Shown here: piece after piece, positions 1 to 8,099 of the stretch | Numbering within the stretch: position 1 is the stretch's first letter | How the letters are laid out: each line of letters opens with the position of its first letter | Source of the DNA: Allobosea sp. UNC402CLCol | GTDB lineage: Bacteria; Pseudomonadota; Alphaproteobacteria; Rhizobiales; Beijerinckiaceae | Assembly: GCF_000745475.1 (NCBI RefSeq) | Contig: NZ_JQJJ01000008.1 | Location: forward strand, 620,001 to 684,000 | Direction: 5' to 3' | DNA: 64,000 nt | Notes under the pieces: generated by a model | Seen by the model: only the letters and a program-made list of their open reading frames with translations | Database searches by the model: none | Told to the model about the DNA's origin: nothing | Made by a program: the position numbers and the translations under genes

Positions 1-1
1 C

Positions 2-910
2 CTCTACTGGTGGCTCGAGGCGCCCTGGCTCGGCTGGCTCCTTGCCGTCGCCATGGTCTGCTTGATGCTGGCCGCGATCATCGAATTGCACCGCGAAAGC
101 CCGCTCGTCGACATTCGCTGGCTGACCAGCCCGACCACGCTGCATTTCGCCGGCACGCTGCTGCTGCTGCGCCTCGTCCTGGCGGAGCAGACCGTCGGCG
201 CCTCGAATTTCTTCCAGGCGCTCGGCATCCAGAACGAGCAGACCGTACCGCTCTACGCGATCATCCTCGCCGCGATCATCGCCGGCGGCCTGACCTGCGC
301 CGCGCTGCTGCGCCCCGGCCGTGAGAACGGGTTCTACGGGGCCGCGCTCGCCTGCGTCGCGCTTGGCGCCTGGCTCGACAGCGGCGCCACCAGCCTGACC
401 CGGCCGGACGACATCTGGCTCAGCCAGTCGCTCGTCGCCTATGGCTCGGCGCTCTTCCTGCCAGCCGCGATGGCCCAGGGGCTCGGCGCGGCGATCGTAC
501 GCGGGCCGATCTACATCCTGAGCTTCTTCACCGTCTTCCTGTTCACGCAGAGCATCGGCGGCCTGTTCGGCTCGGCGATCTTCGGCACCTTCATCACGCT
601 GAGAACGACGTTCCACTACAATGTGCTGACCGAGCATTTCACCCTGTCCGACCCGTTGGTCGCGCAGCGCGTCAGCCAGCTCGGCAGCGCCTATGGTCAT
701 GTGCTGACCGACCCGACGCTGACGCGGGCGGAAGGCGTGTCGCTGCTGGCCCAGCAGGCGACGCGGGAGGCGACGGTGCTGGCCTATAACGACGCCTTCC
801 TGCTGATTTCGCTGATCGCCGGCCTCGCCCTGGCCGGCCTTCTCACCCATCTCGCCTTCCTGCAATGGAAGGCACGCTCGGCCGCGCCGGCCGCCTCCGC
901 GACAACCTGA
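2..910 (+). CDS. MFS transporter, DHA2/EmrB-like, C-terminal part (5' end outside window)
   Basis: The reading frame is open from base 2, so the gene begins before the window and about 300 C-terminal residues are visible. They form a series of hydrophobic helices typical of the second half of a 14-helix DHA2 drug:H+ antiporter, ending in a short polar tail rich in Ala and Thr. The next gene, 16 bases downstream on the same strand, encodes a HlyD/EmrA-type periplasmic adaptor, which is the known partner of EmrB-like pumps and is the main support for an efflux role. The substrate cannot be read from the sequence. A start at 53 is only an internal Met, because the frame continues upstream of it. 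Confidence 0.8.
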   Translation, partial: LYWWLEAPWLGWLLAVAMVCLMLAAIIELHRESPLVDIRWLTSPTTLHFAGTLLLLRLVLAEQTVGASNFFQALGIQNEQTVPLYAIILAAIIAGGLTCAALLRPGRENGFYGAALACVALGAWLDSGATSLTRPDDIWLSQSLVAYGSALFLPAAMAQGLGAAIVRGPIYILSFFTVFLFTQSIGGLFGSAIFGTFITLRTTFHYNVLTEHFTLSDPLVAQRVSQLGSAYGHVLTDPTLTRAEGVSLLAQQATREATVLAYNDAFLLISLIAGLALAGLLTHLAFLQWKARSAAPAASATT

Positions 911-926
911 CCTTCCGCTTGCGACC

Positions 927-1985
927 ATGACCCGCCTGTTCCGCTCCCTTTCGACCTATATCGCGCTGGCGATCGGCCTCGCCGGCGTCGCTCTCGTCCT
1001 CTACGCTTGGCGGCTGCCACCCTTCGCGAGCGCCATCGAGAGCACCGAGAACGCCTATGTGCGCGGCCAGGTCACGGTGATCGCGCCGCAGCTCGCCGGC
1101 TATGTCGCGGAAGTGCCGGTGCAGGATTTCGCCACGGTGAAACAGGGCGACCTGCTGCTGCGCATCGACGACCGGATCTTCGCGCAGAAGCTGGAACAGG
1201 CCCGTGCCGGCCTCGCCGCCCAGCGTGCCGGCCTCGCCAATTCCGATCAGGCCCGCGCCACGGCCGAAGCCCGGCTGCGCGCCGCAGTGGCGAATGTCGC
1301 CAGTGCCGAAGCGGCCCTGCGTACCGCCGAGGCGAATTGGGGCCGGATCGAGCCGTTGCGCGAGCGCGGCGTCGTCAACCAGACCAGCACCGACCAGAGC
1401 CAGCAGGCGCTCGACCAGGCGCGCGCCTCCCTCACCGCCAACAACGCTGCCGCCGAAGTCGCGCGGCAGGATATCCAGACCGCGATCGTCAACCGCCAGT
1501 CGCTCATCGCGGCGGTCGAGGGGGCCGAAGCCGCCGTTCATCTTGCCGAGATCGACCTGATCAATACCCGGATCCTCGCCCCGCAGGATGGACGCCTCGG
1601 CGAGGTTTCCGCCCGGCTCGGGCAATATGTCTCAGCCGGCACCCAGCTCATGGCGCTCGTGCCCGCCCAGGTCTGGGTCATCGCCAATTTCAAGGAGACG
1701 CAGCTCGCCGGCATGCGTGTGGGCCAGCCGGTGAGCTTCACCGTCGATGCACTCCGCCATGCGAAGCTCAGCGGCCATATCGAGCGCTTCTCGCCGGCCG
1801 CCGGTTCCGAGTTCAGCGTGATCCGCCCTGACAACGCCACCGGCAACTTCATCAAGATCGCCCAGCGCGTCCCGGTGCGCATCGCCGTCGACCCGGGCCA
1901 GCCTCTGGCGGAACGGCTGACGCCCGGCATGTCGGTGGTCGTCAGCGTCGACACGGCGGCGCCGGGCCCCGCGTCCGGCAAATGA
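927..1985 (+). CDS. HlyD/EmrA-family efflux membrane fusion protein
   Basis: This 352-residue protein has one N-terminal membrane helix (about residues 9-27), a short beta-barrel/lipoyl region with the motif ENAYVRGQVTVIAPQLAGYV, a long Ala/Gln/Arg-rich alpha-helical hairpin (about 85-205), then a second lipoyl half and a beta-barrel domain (DLINTRILAPQDGRLG, VWVIANFKETQL). That order is diagnostic for periplasmic adaptors of the EmrA type. It would link the preceding MFS pump to an outer-membrane channel. Gene order here is pump then adaptor, the reverse of E. coli emrAB. No outer-membrane factor gene lies next to it. Confidence 0.9.
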   Translation: MTRLFRSLSTYIALAIGLAGVALVLYAWRLPPFASAIESTENAYVRGQVTVIAPQLAGYVAEVPVQDFATVKQGDLLLRIDDRIFAQKLEQARAGLAAQRAGLANSDQARATAEARLRAAVANVASAEAALRTAEANWGRIEPLRERGVVNQTSTDQSQQALDQARASLTANNAAAEVARQDIQTAIVNRQSLIAAVEGAEAAVHLAEIDLINTRILAPQDGRLGEVSARLGQYVSAGTQLMALVPAQVWVIANFKETQLAGMRVGQPVSFTVDALRHAKLSGHIERFSPAAGSEFSVIRPDNATGNFIKIAQRVPVRIAVDPGQPLAERLTPGMSVVVSVDTAAPGPASGK

Positions 1986-2005
1986 CGGCTCCGCGAGTGG
2001 ATCGA

Positions 2006-2034
2006 TTGTCCGGCTTCCTTGGAACTGCTACACA
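2006..2034 (+). promoter_or_regulatory. Candidate promoter of the 57-aa ORF, predicting a leaderless start
   Basis: A TTGTCC element (2006-2011) is followed after 17 bases by TACACA (2029-2034). The expected transcription start about 7 bases downstream coincides with the A of the ATG at 2041. The hexamers match the consensus only moderately (4/6 and 3/6), so this is a suggestion. Confidence 0.35.
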
Positions 2035-2040
2035 GTAGCC

Positions 2041-2214
2041 ATGTCGCCGTGTGTGCATCAGTTCCAGCGCTTCTGCGCCGTGCAGGGAGAGGGCCATCTG
2101 CCGCCTCTGCCGACGACGCAGGACTTCGCCGCGCTGCATGATCATGCCCGCCTGCCCTGGCGCTTCTTCGGCCGCTTCACAGCCTCCATCGCCGCAGGCC
2201 TTACCGGCGCCTGA
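2041..2214 (+). CDS. Small hypothetical protein (57 aa)
   Basis: ATG at 2041 opens a 57-codon frame ending at TGA 2212-2214. The predicted peptide begins MSPCVHQFQRFC and ends in a region rich in aromatic and small residues (LPWRFFGRFTASIAAGLTGA). It has no recognised domain. It sits alone between the efflux operon and leuC, is closed by a terminator-like hairpin at 2259-2290, and is preceded by a promoter-like sequence but no Shine-Dalgarno sequence. It is not Leu-rich, so it does not look like a leucine attenuator peptide. Support comes from the isolated transcription-unit layout; conservation would decide whether it is real. Confidence 0.45.
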   Translation: MSPCVHQFQRFCAVQGEGHLPPLPTTQDFAALHDHARLPWRFFGRFTASIAAGLTGA

Positions 2215-2258
2215 GACCGGCCGCATCGCGCGGCCGGCGACAGGCGTAGCGTTTTTGC

Positions 2259-2290
2259 AAGCCGGCCTTCAACGCCGGCTTTCTCGTTTC
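2259..2290 (+). terminator. Rho-independent terminator upstream of leuC
   Basis: Arms AAGCCGGC (2259-2266) and GCCGGCTT (2274-2281) are separated by a 7-base loop and followed by a T-rich tail (TTCTCGTTT). It would end the short unit carrying the 57-aa ORF just before leuC. Confidence 0.7.
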
Positions 2291-2322
2291 CAGATCAGAT
2301 TTGAACAGACCGAGATCAAGCC

Positions 2323-3741
2323 ATGACTGCGACCTCAGCTCCCCGCACGCTTTACGACAAGATCTTCGACGACCACGTCGTCGACCGGCAGGATGACGGC
2401 ACCTGCCTGCTCTATATCGACCGCCACCTCGTCCATGAGGTGACGAGCCCGCAGGCCTTCGAGGGCCTGCGCATGACCGGCCGCAAGGTCCGCGCGCCCG
2501 AGAAGACGCTCGCCGTCGTCGACCACAACATCCCGACGACCGACCGTTCCAAGGGCATCGCCGAAGAGGAAAGCCGCATCCAGGTCGAGGCTCTGGCGAA
2601 GAACGCCAAGGAATTCGGCGTCGAGTATTTCAACGAGCTCGACAAGCGCCAGGGCATCGTCCACATCGTCGGCCCCGAGCAGGGCTTCACCCTGCCCGGC
2701 ACCACGATCGTCTGCGGCGACTCGCACACCTCGACGCACGGTGCCTTCGGCGCGCTGGCGCATGGCATCGGCACCTCGGAGGTCGAGCACGTCCTCGCCA
2801 CCCAAACGCTGATCCAGAAGAAGGCGATGAACATGCTCGTCCAGGTGGACGGCACGCCCGCGCCCGGCGTCGGCGCCAAGGACATCACGCTGGCCATCAT
2901 CGGCGAGATCGGCACCGCCGGCGGCACCGGCTCGGTGATCGAATATGCCGGCGAAGCCATCCGCGGCCTGACGATGGAAGGCCGCATGACGCTCTGCAAC
3001 ATGTCGATCGAGGGCGGTGCCCGCGCCGGCATGGTCGCCCCCGACGAGAAGGCCTTCGCCTATCTGAAGGGCCGCCCCAAGGCGCCGCAGGGCGCCGCCT
3101 GGGATGCCGCCGTGCGCTACTGGGAGACGCTGCGCTCCGACGAGGGCGCGCATTTCGACCGCGTCGTCCGCCTCGACGCCGCCAACCTGCCGCCAATCGT
3201 GTCCTGGGGCACGAGCCCCGAGGACGTGATCTCCGTCACCGGCGCGGTTCCCGATCCCGAGCTGATCCAGGACGAGGTCAAGCGCGCCTCGAAGAAGCGT
3301 GCGCTGGAGTATATGGGCCTGACCGCCGGCACCAAGATCACCGACATCCCGCTCGACGTGATCTGGATCGGCTCCTGCACCAATGGCCGCATCGAGGATC
3401 TGCGCACCGTCGCGAAGATCGTCGAGGGCAAGAAGATCCATGAGAGCCTCGACTACGGCATGATCGTCCCCGGCTCCGGCCTGGTGAAGGAGCAGGCCGA
3501 GGCCGAGGGTCTCGACAAGATCTTCATCGCCGCCGGCTTCGAATGGCGCGAGCCCGGCTGCTCGATGTGCCTCGGCATGAACCCCGACCAGCTCAAGCCC
3601 GGCCAGCGGGCAGCCTCGACCTCGAACCGCAATTTCGAGGGTCGTCAGGGCTATCGCGGCCGCACCCACCTCGTCTCGCCGGCGATGGCGGCGGCGGCGG
3701 CCTTGACCGGCCGCTTCGTCGACGTCCGCACGCTCGGCTGA
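2323..3741 (+). CDS. leuC: 3-isopropylmalate dehydratase large subunit
   Basis: LeuC with LeuD isomerises 2-isopropylmalate to 3-isopropylmalate in cytoplasmic leucine biosynthesis, using a [4Fe-4S] cluster. The 472-residue length is normal for the family. Aconitase-fold signatures are visible: a His-containing [19 protein letters not shown] stretch, and the three cluster cysteines at about residues 352 (GSCTNGR), 413 and 416 (CSMCLGMN). The C-terminal [10 protein letters not shown] motif is also present. leuD lies 743 bases downstream on the same strand, separated by two small genes, so the two subunits are probably co-transcribed. Confidence 0.98.
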   Translation: MTATSAPRTLYDKIFDDHVVDRQDDGTCLLYIDRHLVHEVTSPQAFEGLRMTGRKVRAPEKTLAVVDHNIPTTDRSKGIAEEESRIQVEALAKNAKEFGVEYFNELDKRQGIVHIVGPEQGFTLPGTTIVCGDSHTSTHGAFGALAHGIGTSEVEHVLATQTLIQKKAMNMLVQVDGTPAPGVGAKDITLAIIGEIGTAGGTGSVIEYAGEAIRGLTMEGRMTLCNMSIEGGARAGMVAPDEKAFAYLKGRPKAPQGAAWDAAVRYWETLRSDEGAHFDRVVRLDAANLPPIVSWGTSPEDVISVTGAVPDPELIQDEVKRASKKRALEYMGLTAGTKITDIPLDVIWIGSCTNGRIEDLRTVAKIVEGKKIHESLDYGMIVPGSGLVKEQAEAEGLDKIFIAAGFEWREPGCSMCLGMNPDQLKPGQRAASTSNRNFEGRQGYRGRTHLVSPAMAAAAALTGRFVDVRTLG

Positions 3742-3763
3742 ACGGTCCAGCGGGGAGAGCGCC

Positions 3764-4009
3764 ATGTCGAACGATCCCCGCGAAGCCGCCCGCGAGGCCG
3801 AGGCCAAGGCCGCGCTGGAGCGCGTGAAGCGCGACAGCGAGACCTTGCTCGGTTCCTCGATGGGCAGGGCAGCCGATCATTTCTCCGGCACCGACGCGCC
3901 GGAGGGCGACAGGATCGAGCTCTGGGGCCGGCGCATCGGCCGTGCGCTCTCGCTCCTCGGCGTGATCGTGCTGGCCTGGTGGCTCGGCCATCAACTGAAG
4001 TTCTGGTGA
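3764..4009 (+). CDS. Small single-pass membrane protein between leuC and leuD (81 aa)
   Basis: An acidic/basic helical N-terminal half (residues 1-55) is followed by one hydrophobic segment (about 57-77, LSLLGVIVLAWWLGHQLKFW), so this is a small membrane-anchored protein with its charged part probably in the cytoplasm. A Shine-Dalgarno-like GGGGAGAG lies about 8 bases before ATG 3764. No domain is recognised. It follows leuC by 22 bases and nearly abuts the metallopeptidase gene, so it belongs to the leuC-leuD transcription unit. Its function is unknown. Confidence 0.75.
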   Translation: MSNDPREAAREAEAKAALERVKRDSETLLGSSMGRAADHFSGTDAPEGDRIELWGRRIGRALSLLGVIVLAWWLGHQLKFW

Positions 4010-4014
4010 CGGAG

Positions 4015-4449
4015 ATGGATGCCGCCGTGGCGAAGACAGCGCGGATCGACTGGGACGGAGCGAAAGCCCCGTCGCTGGAGGCGTTCGACGACCTGGCCCA
4101 GGCCGCGTTCGACCGCCTGCCGGAGGAGTTCCGCGCGCTCTGTGCCGACGTCGTCTTCAACGTCACCGAATTCCCGGAGGACGACGTGCTGAAGGAGCTG
4201 GAGGCGGAGAGCCCCTTCGACCTGCTCGGCCTCTTCACCGGCGTCGGCCTGCCGCAACAGGGTTTCGGGCCCCAGACCGGCCAGATGCCCAACACCATCC
4301 ACCTCTATCGCCGGCCGATCCTCGACTACTGGGCCGAGCACGACGAGAGCCTCGGCGCCATCGTCACCCATGTGATGATCCATGAGATCGGCCACCATTT
4401 CGGCTTCTCCGACGAGGACATGGAAGCCATCGAACAGGCGGCCGGCTGA
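4015..4449 (+). CDS. Zincin-like metallopeptidase family protein (DUF1025/PF06262)
   Basis: The 144-residue product has an HExxH zinc motif at residues 123-127 ([14 protein letters not shown]) and a preceding [10 protein letters not shown] strand, which match the small single-domain zincin-like family PF06262. The family is known mainly from sequence and structure and has no firm substrate. I start it at ATG 4015, just after GGAG. A GTG at 4006 overlapping the previous stop, or an ATG at 3979, would add 3 or 12 residues. It lies between leuC and leuD with tight spacing, so it is co-expressed with leucine genes, but a metabolic link is not evident. Confidence 0.85.
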   Translation: MDAAVAKTARIDWDGAKAPSLEAFDDLAQAAFDRLPEEFRALCADVVFNVTEFPEDDVLKELEAESPFDLLGLFTGVGLPQQGFGPQTGQMPNTIHLYRRPILDYWAEHDESLGAIVTHVMIHEIGHHFGFSDEDMEAIEQAAG

Positions 4450-4484
4450 GGCCGGGCGCGCAGGACAAGCACAGGAACCGCACC

Positions 4485-5087
4485 ATGCAGCCCTTCACCA
4501 CCCTGACCTCGACGCCGGCCCCGCTGAAGGTGGTCAATGTCGATACCGATATGATCATCCCGAAGCAGTATCTGAAGACGATCAAGCGCACCGGCCTCGG
4601 CACCGCGCTGTTCTCGGAGATGCGCTACAAGGATGACGGCTCGGAGAACCCCGATTTCGTGCTCAACCAGCCGGCCTACCGCAAGGCGGAAATCCTCGTC
4701 GCCGGCGACAATTTCGGCTGCGGCTCTTCGCGCGAGCACGCGCCCTGGGCCCTGCTCGACTTCGGCATCCGCTGCGTGATCTCCACCAGCTTCGCCGACA
4801 TCTTCTACAATAACTGCTTCAAGAACGGCATCCTGCCGATCAAGGTCACGCCCGAGCAGCTCGACGCCCTGTTCGACGATGCCGAGCGCGGCTCCAACGC
4901 GACGCTGACGATCGACCTCGAGAACCAGACGATCAAGGGCCCCGACGGCGGCGAGATCAGGTTCGAGATCGACCCCTTCCGCAAGCACTGCCTGCTGAAC
5001 GGTCTCGACGATATCGGCCTGACCATGGAGAAGGCGCCGAAGATCGACGCCTATGAAGAGAAGCTGAAGCAGCGCGCCTGGGCCTGA
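4485..5087 (+). CDS. leuD: 3-isopropylmalate dehydratase small subunit
   Basis: The 200-residue protein carries the swivelling-domain signatures of Leu[20 protein letters not shown] near the N-terminus, [13 protein letters not shown] around residues 79-91, and [16 protein letters not shown]. It pairs with LeuC to bind the substrate carboxyl and alkyl parts in leucine synthesis. Its length is typical of proteobacterial LeuD. It is the last gene of the leuC unit and is followed by a strong hairpin shared with the convergent DUF1501 gene. Confidence 0.98.
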   Translation: MQPFTTLTSTPAPLKVVNVDTDMIIPKQYLKTIKRTGLGTALFSEMRYKDDGSENPDFVLNQPAYRKAEILVAGDNFGCGSSREHAPWALLDFGIRCVISTSFADIFYNNCFKNGILPIKVTPEQLDALFDDAERGSNATLTIDLENQTIKGPDGGEIRFEIDPFRKHCLLNGLDDIGLTMEKAPKIDAYEEKLKQRAWA

Positions 5088-5102
5088 GGCGCTCGCAACG
5101 CT

Positions 5103-5127
5103 CCCCTCTCCCCTCGCGGGAGAGGGG
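5103..5127. terminator. Bidirectional hairpin between leuD and the DUF1501 gene
   Basis: A perfect 10-base inverted repeat, CCCCTCTCCC (5103-5112) and GGGAGAGGGG (5118-5127), has a 5-base loop. It lies between two converging genes. There is no long T-run, but position and stability fit a two-way transcription stop. Confidence 0.6.
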
Positions 5128-5133
5128 AAGAAC

Positions 5134-6390
5134 CTAAATCACCAGCCCGCGCATCGGCCCCAAATCGCCCGTGCCGGGAAACACCTTTTCCGCCAGCACC
5201 GGCCCCGATAGCCCGAACAGGTCGGCGACAACGCCCTTGGCCACGGCGCGGATGTCGGTCGTCGCCTTGAGATCGCGGTTCTGGTAGAGCTGCTCGGGCT
5301 TCAGCCCCGGCCAGTCGGCGATCATGCGCCCGCCCTTGACCGCTCCGCCGACGAGGAAAGCGACCGTGCCGGTGCCGTGATCGGTGCCCGTGGTGCCGTT
5401 CACCGCCGCGGTGCGGCCGAACTCCGTCACCACCATCACCACCGTGTCTTTCCAGACCGGCGAAAGACCCTGCTCGAAGGTCGCAAAGGCTCCGTCGAGC
5501 CCGCCGAGGAGCGTCGCGAGCCGGCCCTTGGCCCCGCCCTCATTGGCATGCGTGTCCCAACCTTCGAAGGCCAGCGCGGCGATGCGCGGCCCGTCATCGG
5601 CGCCGACGAGTCCGGCCGCGCCCTCGGCGATGCGACGCATGCCGTCGACCGAATCCGGCCCGCCACCGCCCATCTTGCCGTCCATGCCGCGCCGCTGCGC
5701 CAGGCCTTCCGTCTCGATCGCCTGCTGCAACGCCGCGGCCAGATGCGGATCGCGCTGGCCATAGAGATCGGCGAGCCGCATCGTCAGGTCGCTCCCGGCG
5801 CGCGCCATGCGCGGCGGCGCCCAGCCGAGCACCGGCGCGTCGCCGCGCACCACCAGCGGCGGCACCACGCCGACACCGAGCACGCCCTTTCGCGCGATGC
5901 CCTCGCCGGCCGGCAGGCTGGCGAGAAGGCGGTTGAGCCAGCCCGTCGCCGTATGGCCGGGTCCGGGCTGGCCGCTTTCCAGTACGTCCTGCCCGTCGAA
6001 ATGCGAGCGCTCGCGATAGCCGGTCGCGGCCGCATGGACGATCGCCGCCTGCCCTGACTTGTACAGCCGCGCCAGGTTCGGCATCGCAGGATGGAGATAG
6101 AAGAAGCCGTCGAGCGGCAGCGCCGCGTCCGGCCCGTCCTTGGCGAGCGCGATGCCCTCGCGCAGGCCGGCATAGCCGGGATCGCCGATCGGCGGCACGG
6201 CCGAGAGCCCGTCGAGCGCGCCGCGCAGCACCACGACGAGGAAGCGCGGATCGCGCGCGCCGGCTGCCGCATAGGCGAATTTCGGCACGAAGGACCAGGC
6301 GAACAGCGCACCCGCCGCACCCAGTACGGCGCGGCGCGACGGCGTCATCCGTTCGCAATCGTCATCGTCGTGATGATCCATCACCGTCAC
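5134..6390 (-). CDS. DUF1501 domain protein with Tat signal
   Basis: This 418-residue protein belongs to the DUF1501 family, which resembles alkaline-phosphatase/sulfatase folds but has no settled reaction. The N-terminus has a twin-arginine-like signal (SRRAVLGAAGALFAWSFVP, about residues 18-36) ending near AYAAA, so export as a folded protein is likely. Conserved family blocks are visible: VVVLRGALDGLSAVPP, FYLHPAMPNLARLYKSGQA, and the near-C-terminal VVMVVTEFGRTAAVNGTTGTDHG. Its ATG overlaps the stop of the DUF1800 gene by 4 bases, so the two are translationally coupled. Confidence 0.9.
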   Translation of the reverse strand: MTVMDHHDDDDCERMTPSRRAVLGAAGALFAWSFVPKFAYAAAGARDPRFLVVVLRGALDGLSAVPPIGDPGYAGLREGIALAKDGPDAALPLDGFFYLHPAMPNLARLYKSGQAAIVHAAATGYRERSHFDGQDVLESGQPGPGHTATGWLNRLLASLPAGEGIARKGVLGVGVVPPLVVRGDAPVLGWAPPRMARAGSDLTMRLADLYGQRDPHLAAALQQAIETEGLAQRRGMDGKMGGGGPDSVDGMRRIAEGAAGLVGADDGPRIAALAFEGWDTHANEGGAKGRLATLLGGLDGAFATFEQGLSPVWKDTVVMVVTEFGRTAAVNGTTGTDHGTGTVAFLVGGAVKGGRMIADWPGLKPEQLYQNRDLKATTDIRAVAKGVVADLFGLSGPVLAEKVFPGTGDLGPMRGLVI

Positions 6391-7910
6391 CTCCGCTGGA
6401 ATTCGGGCGACATCAGCAGCAGTGCGATCGCCTGCGGCCTGCTTTCGGCGCGCGCCACCGCCTGCTTCGTCTCGGGCGACAGGATCGGGCCGAGAATGTC
6501 GTCGGCCTGGCTGCGCGGATCCGGCACCGCGTTTGCCGTCTGCCGACCCCAGCCGGCAGCGACGTCGATGCGCGTCTTGATGCCCTCGGCCGAGGCCCAG
6601 GCGGCGTTGGTGTCGGCATAGCCGTTCGGGCCGGAGGGCTGCCAGAAGGGCTGCCCCATCGTGCCGAGCGGCCCGAGGATCTGTCCGGGATTGGGCTGCA
6701 GCCCCGTCGCGCGATAGGAGGCCAGCAGGAATTCCTGCGGCGAACGCACCTTGGTCGCCGGCGCCTTCCAGGCCTCGTCGCTGCCGATCAGCGCGCGATA
6801 GACGCTGGGCAGGTCGCCGCCGCTCTGGCGGAAGGTCGCGGCCAGCAGGTCGACCAGCTTCGGCGGCGGATCGTCGGCCACGAAATGGCGCACGAGCTTG
6901 GTCGCGATGAAATGGGCGGTCGAGGGATGGCGCGCCAGATCGGTCAGCGCCGCGACGCCCTGCGCCCGGCCCGGCTGGTCGTAGGAGCGGCCGAGCAGCG
7001 GCGTGACACCCGGTTCGTGGAGCCCGGCATTGAAGGCGAAGGAGCCGGGAAAGCCGAGCACGCCCTCGCGCCCCACCACCGTCCAGCCGGTGATGATCCG
7101 GGCGAGATTGGTGACGTCAGCCTGGTTGTAGCCGCCGGAGACGCCGAGCGTATGCAGCTCCATGATCTCGCGGGCGAGGTTCTCGTTGAGCCCGCGCCGC
7201 TGCCGCCGCCCGGCCGGGGAGTTGGGGCCGATCGACTGGCGGTTGTCGAGGAAGTCGAGCATCGCCGGGTGGCTCTCGGCCGCGATCAGCATGTCCTCGA
7301 AACGGCCGAAGACATGCGGGCGGATCGCCTCGCGCTCATAGGCGCCGGCCATGATCCGGCAGATATTGCTCTTGGTGGCGCCGATGCAGAAATGGTTCGA
7401 CCAGAACATCACGAGCCGCTCGCCGAAGCCCGTCTCGGCCGCAAGCGCGAGATCGACGCGCGACTTCACCTCGTCGCGATAGGTCCGGAAGGGCAGTGCC
7501 GGTTCGTTGGGCGGCGGCTTGGCCGGCTGCGCGGCCTGGTTCTGGCTGGATGATTTGACCTCCGCCGGCGCCTGGGCAACCTCCATCTGGCCGGACATCG
7601 CCCCCGCTCCGGCAACCTGCATGCCCGCAGATTGCGCTCCCGGCGATGCGGCCTGCGCCTGCTGCGCGGCGACGCGCTTGGCCTCCCGGGCGATCCTTTC
7701 CTGATCTTCGAATGCGTAGAGCGCCTGCCCGATCTCGGCCGCACCCGAAAAGGCCACGCCCTGCGGCTGCGGGACGGGGCCGGCCGCGATCTCGGCCAGC
7801 AATCGGTCGCGGGCCTCCCGGCGTATCGCCTCGCCCTGCCCCGGCCTCGCTCCGACGCCGAAACGCTGGAGGGCGACGGCCCCCGCCTTCAGATCGTCCG
7901 GTCCCGCCAT
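6387..7910 (-). CDS. DUF1800 domain protein
   Basis: The 507-residue product matches the DUF1800 family: an N-terminal ALQRFGVGARPGQ block, MFWSNHFCIG around residues 165-177, NLAREIMELHTLGVSGGYNQ near 245, and a C-terminal LLLMSPEFQRR. Residues about 80-145 are a low-complexity Ala/Gln/Pro-rich insert that looks disordered. No signal peptide is obvious, unlike its DUF1501 partner. DUF1800-DUF1501 gene pairs are a known recurrent arrangement of unknown function. It is the upstream gene of a two-gene unit. Confidence 0.88.
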   Translation of the reverse strand: MAGPDDLKAGAVALQRFGVGARPGQGEAIRREARDRLLAEIAAGPVPQPQGVAFSGAAEIGQALYAFEDQERIAREAKRVAAQQAQAASPGAQSAGMQVAGAGAMSGQMEVAQAPAEVKSSSQNQAAQPAKPPPNEPALPFRTYRDEVKSRVDLALAAETGFGERLVMFWSNHFCIGATKSNICRIMAGAYEREAIRPHVFGRFEDMLIAAESHPAMLDFLDNRQSIGPNSPAGRRQRRGLNENLAREIMELHTLGVSGGYNQADVTNLARIITGWTVVGREGVLGFPGSFAFNAGLHEPGVTPLLGRSYDQPGRAQGVAALTDLARHPSTAHFIATKLVRHFVADDPPPKLVDLLAATFRQSGGDLPSVYRALIGSDEAWKAPATKVRSPQEFLLASYRATGLQPNPGQILGPLGTMGQPFWQPSGPNGYADTNAAWASAEGIKTRIDVAAGWGRQTANAVPDPRSQADDILGPILSPETKQAVARAESRPQAIALLLMSPEFQRR

Positions 7911-8099
7911 GCCGTCGGCCTCCGCTGACCATGCGCATCAGCATCGGCGGCGACTATGGCGAAAAACCGAAGGGTTTCATGACAAATCGGCAATGTTCGG
8001 CAATGCGAGGACGGCCAGCCGCCGGTCGAGCGATCGCTGGAGCCCGGAAAACGCTCGAGGCCCCGCTCCGATCAAGCCGTGGCGCCCCGTGCCGACCAT

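Noticed and set aside
2-910. A truncated or frameshifted efflux gene
   Set aside because: The frame is open to the window edge, so the missing 5' part is a window effect and not a mutation.
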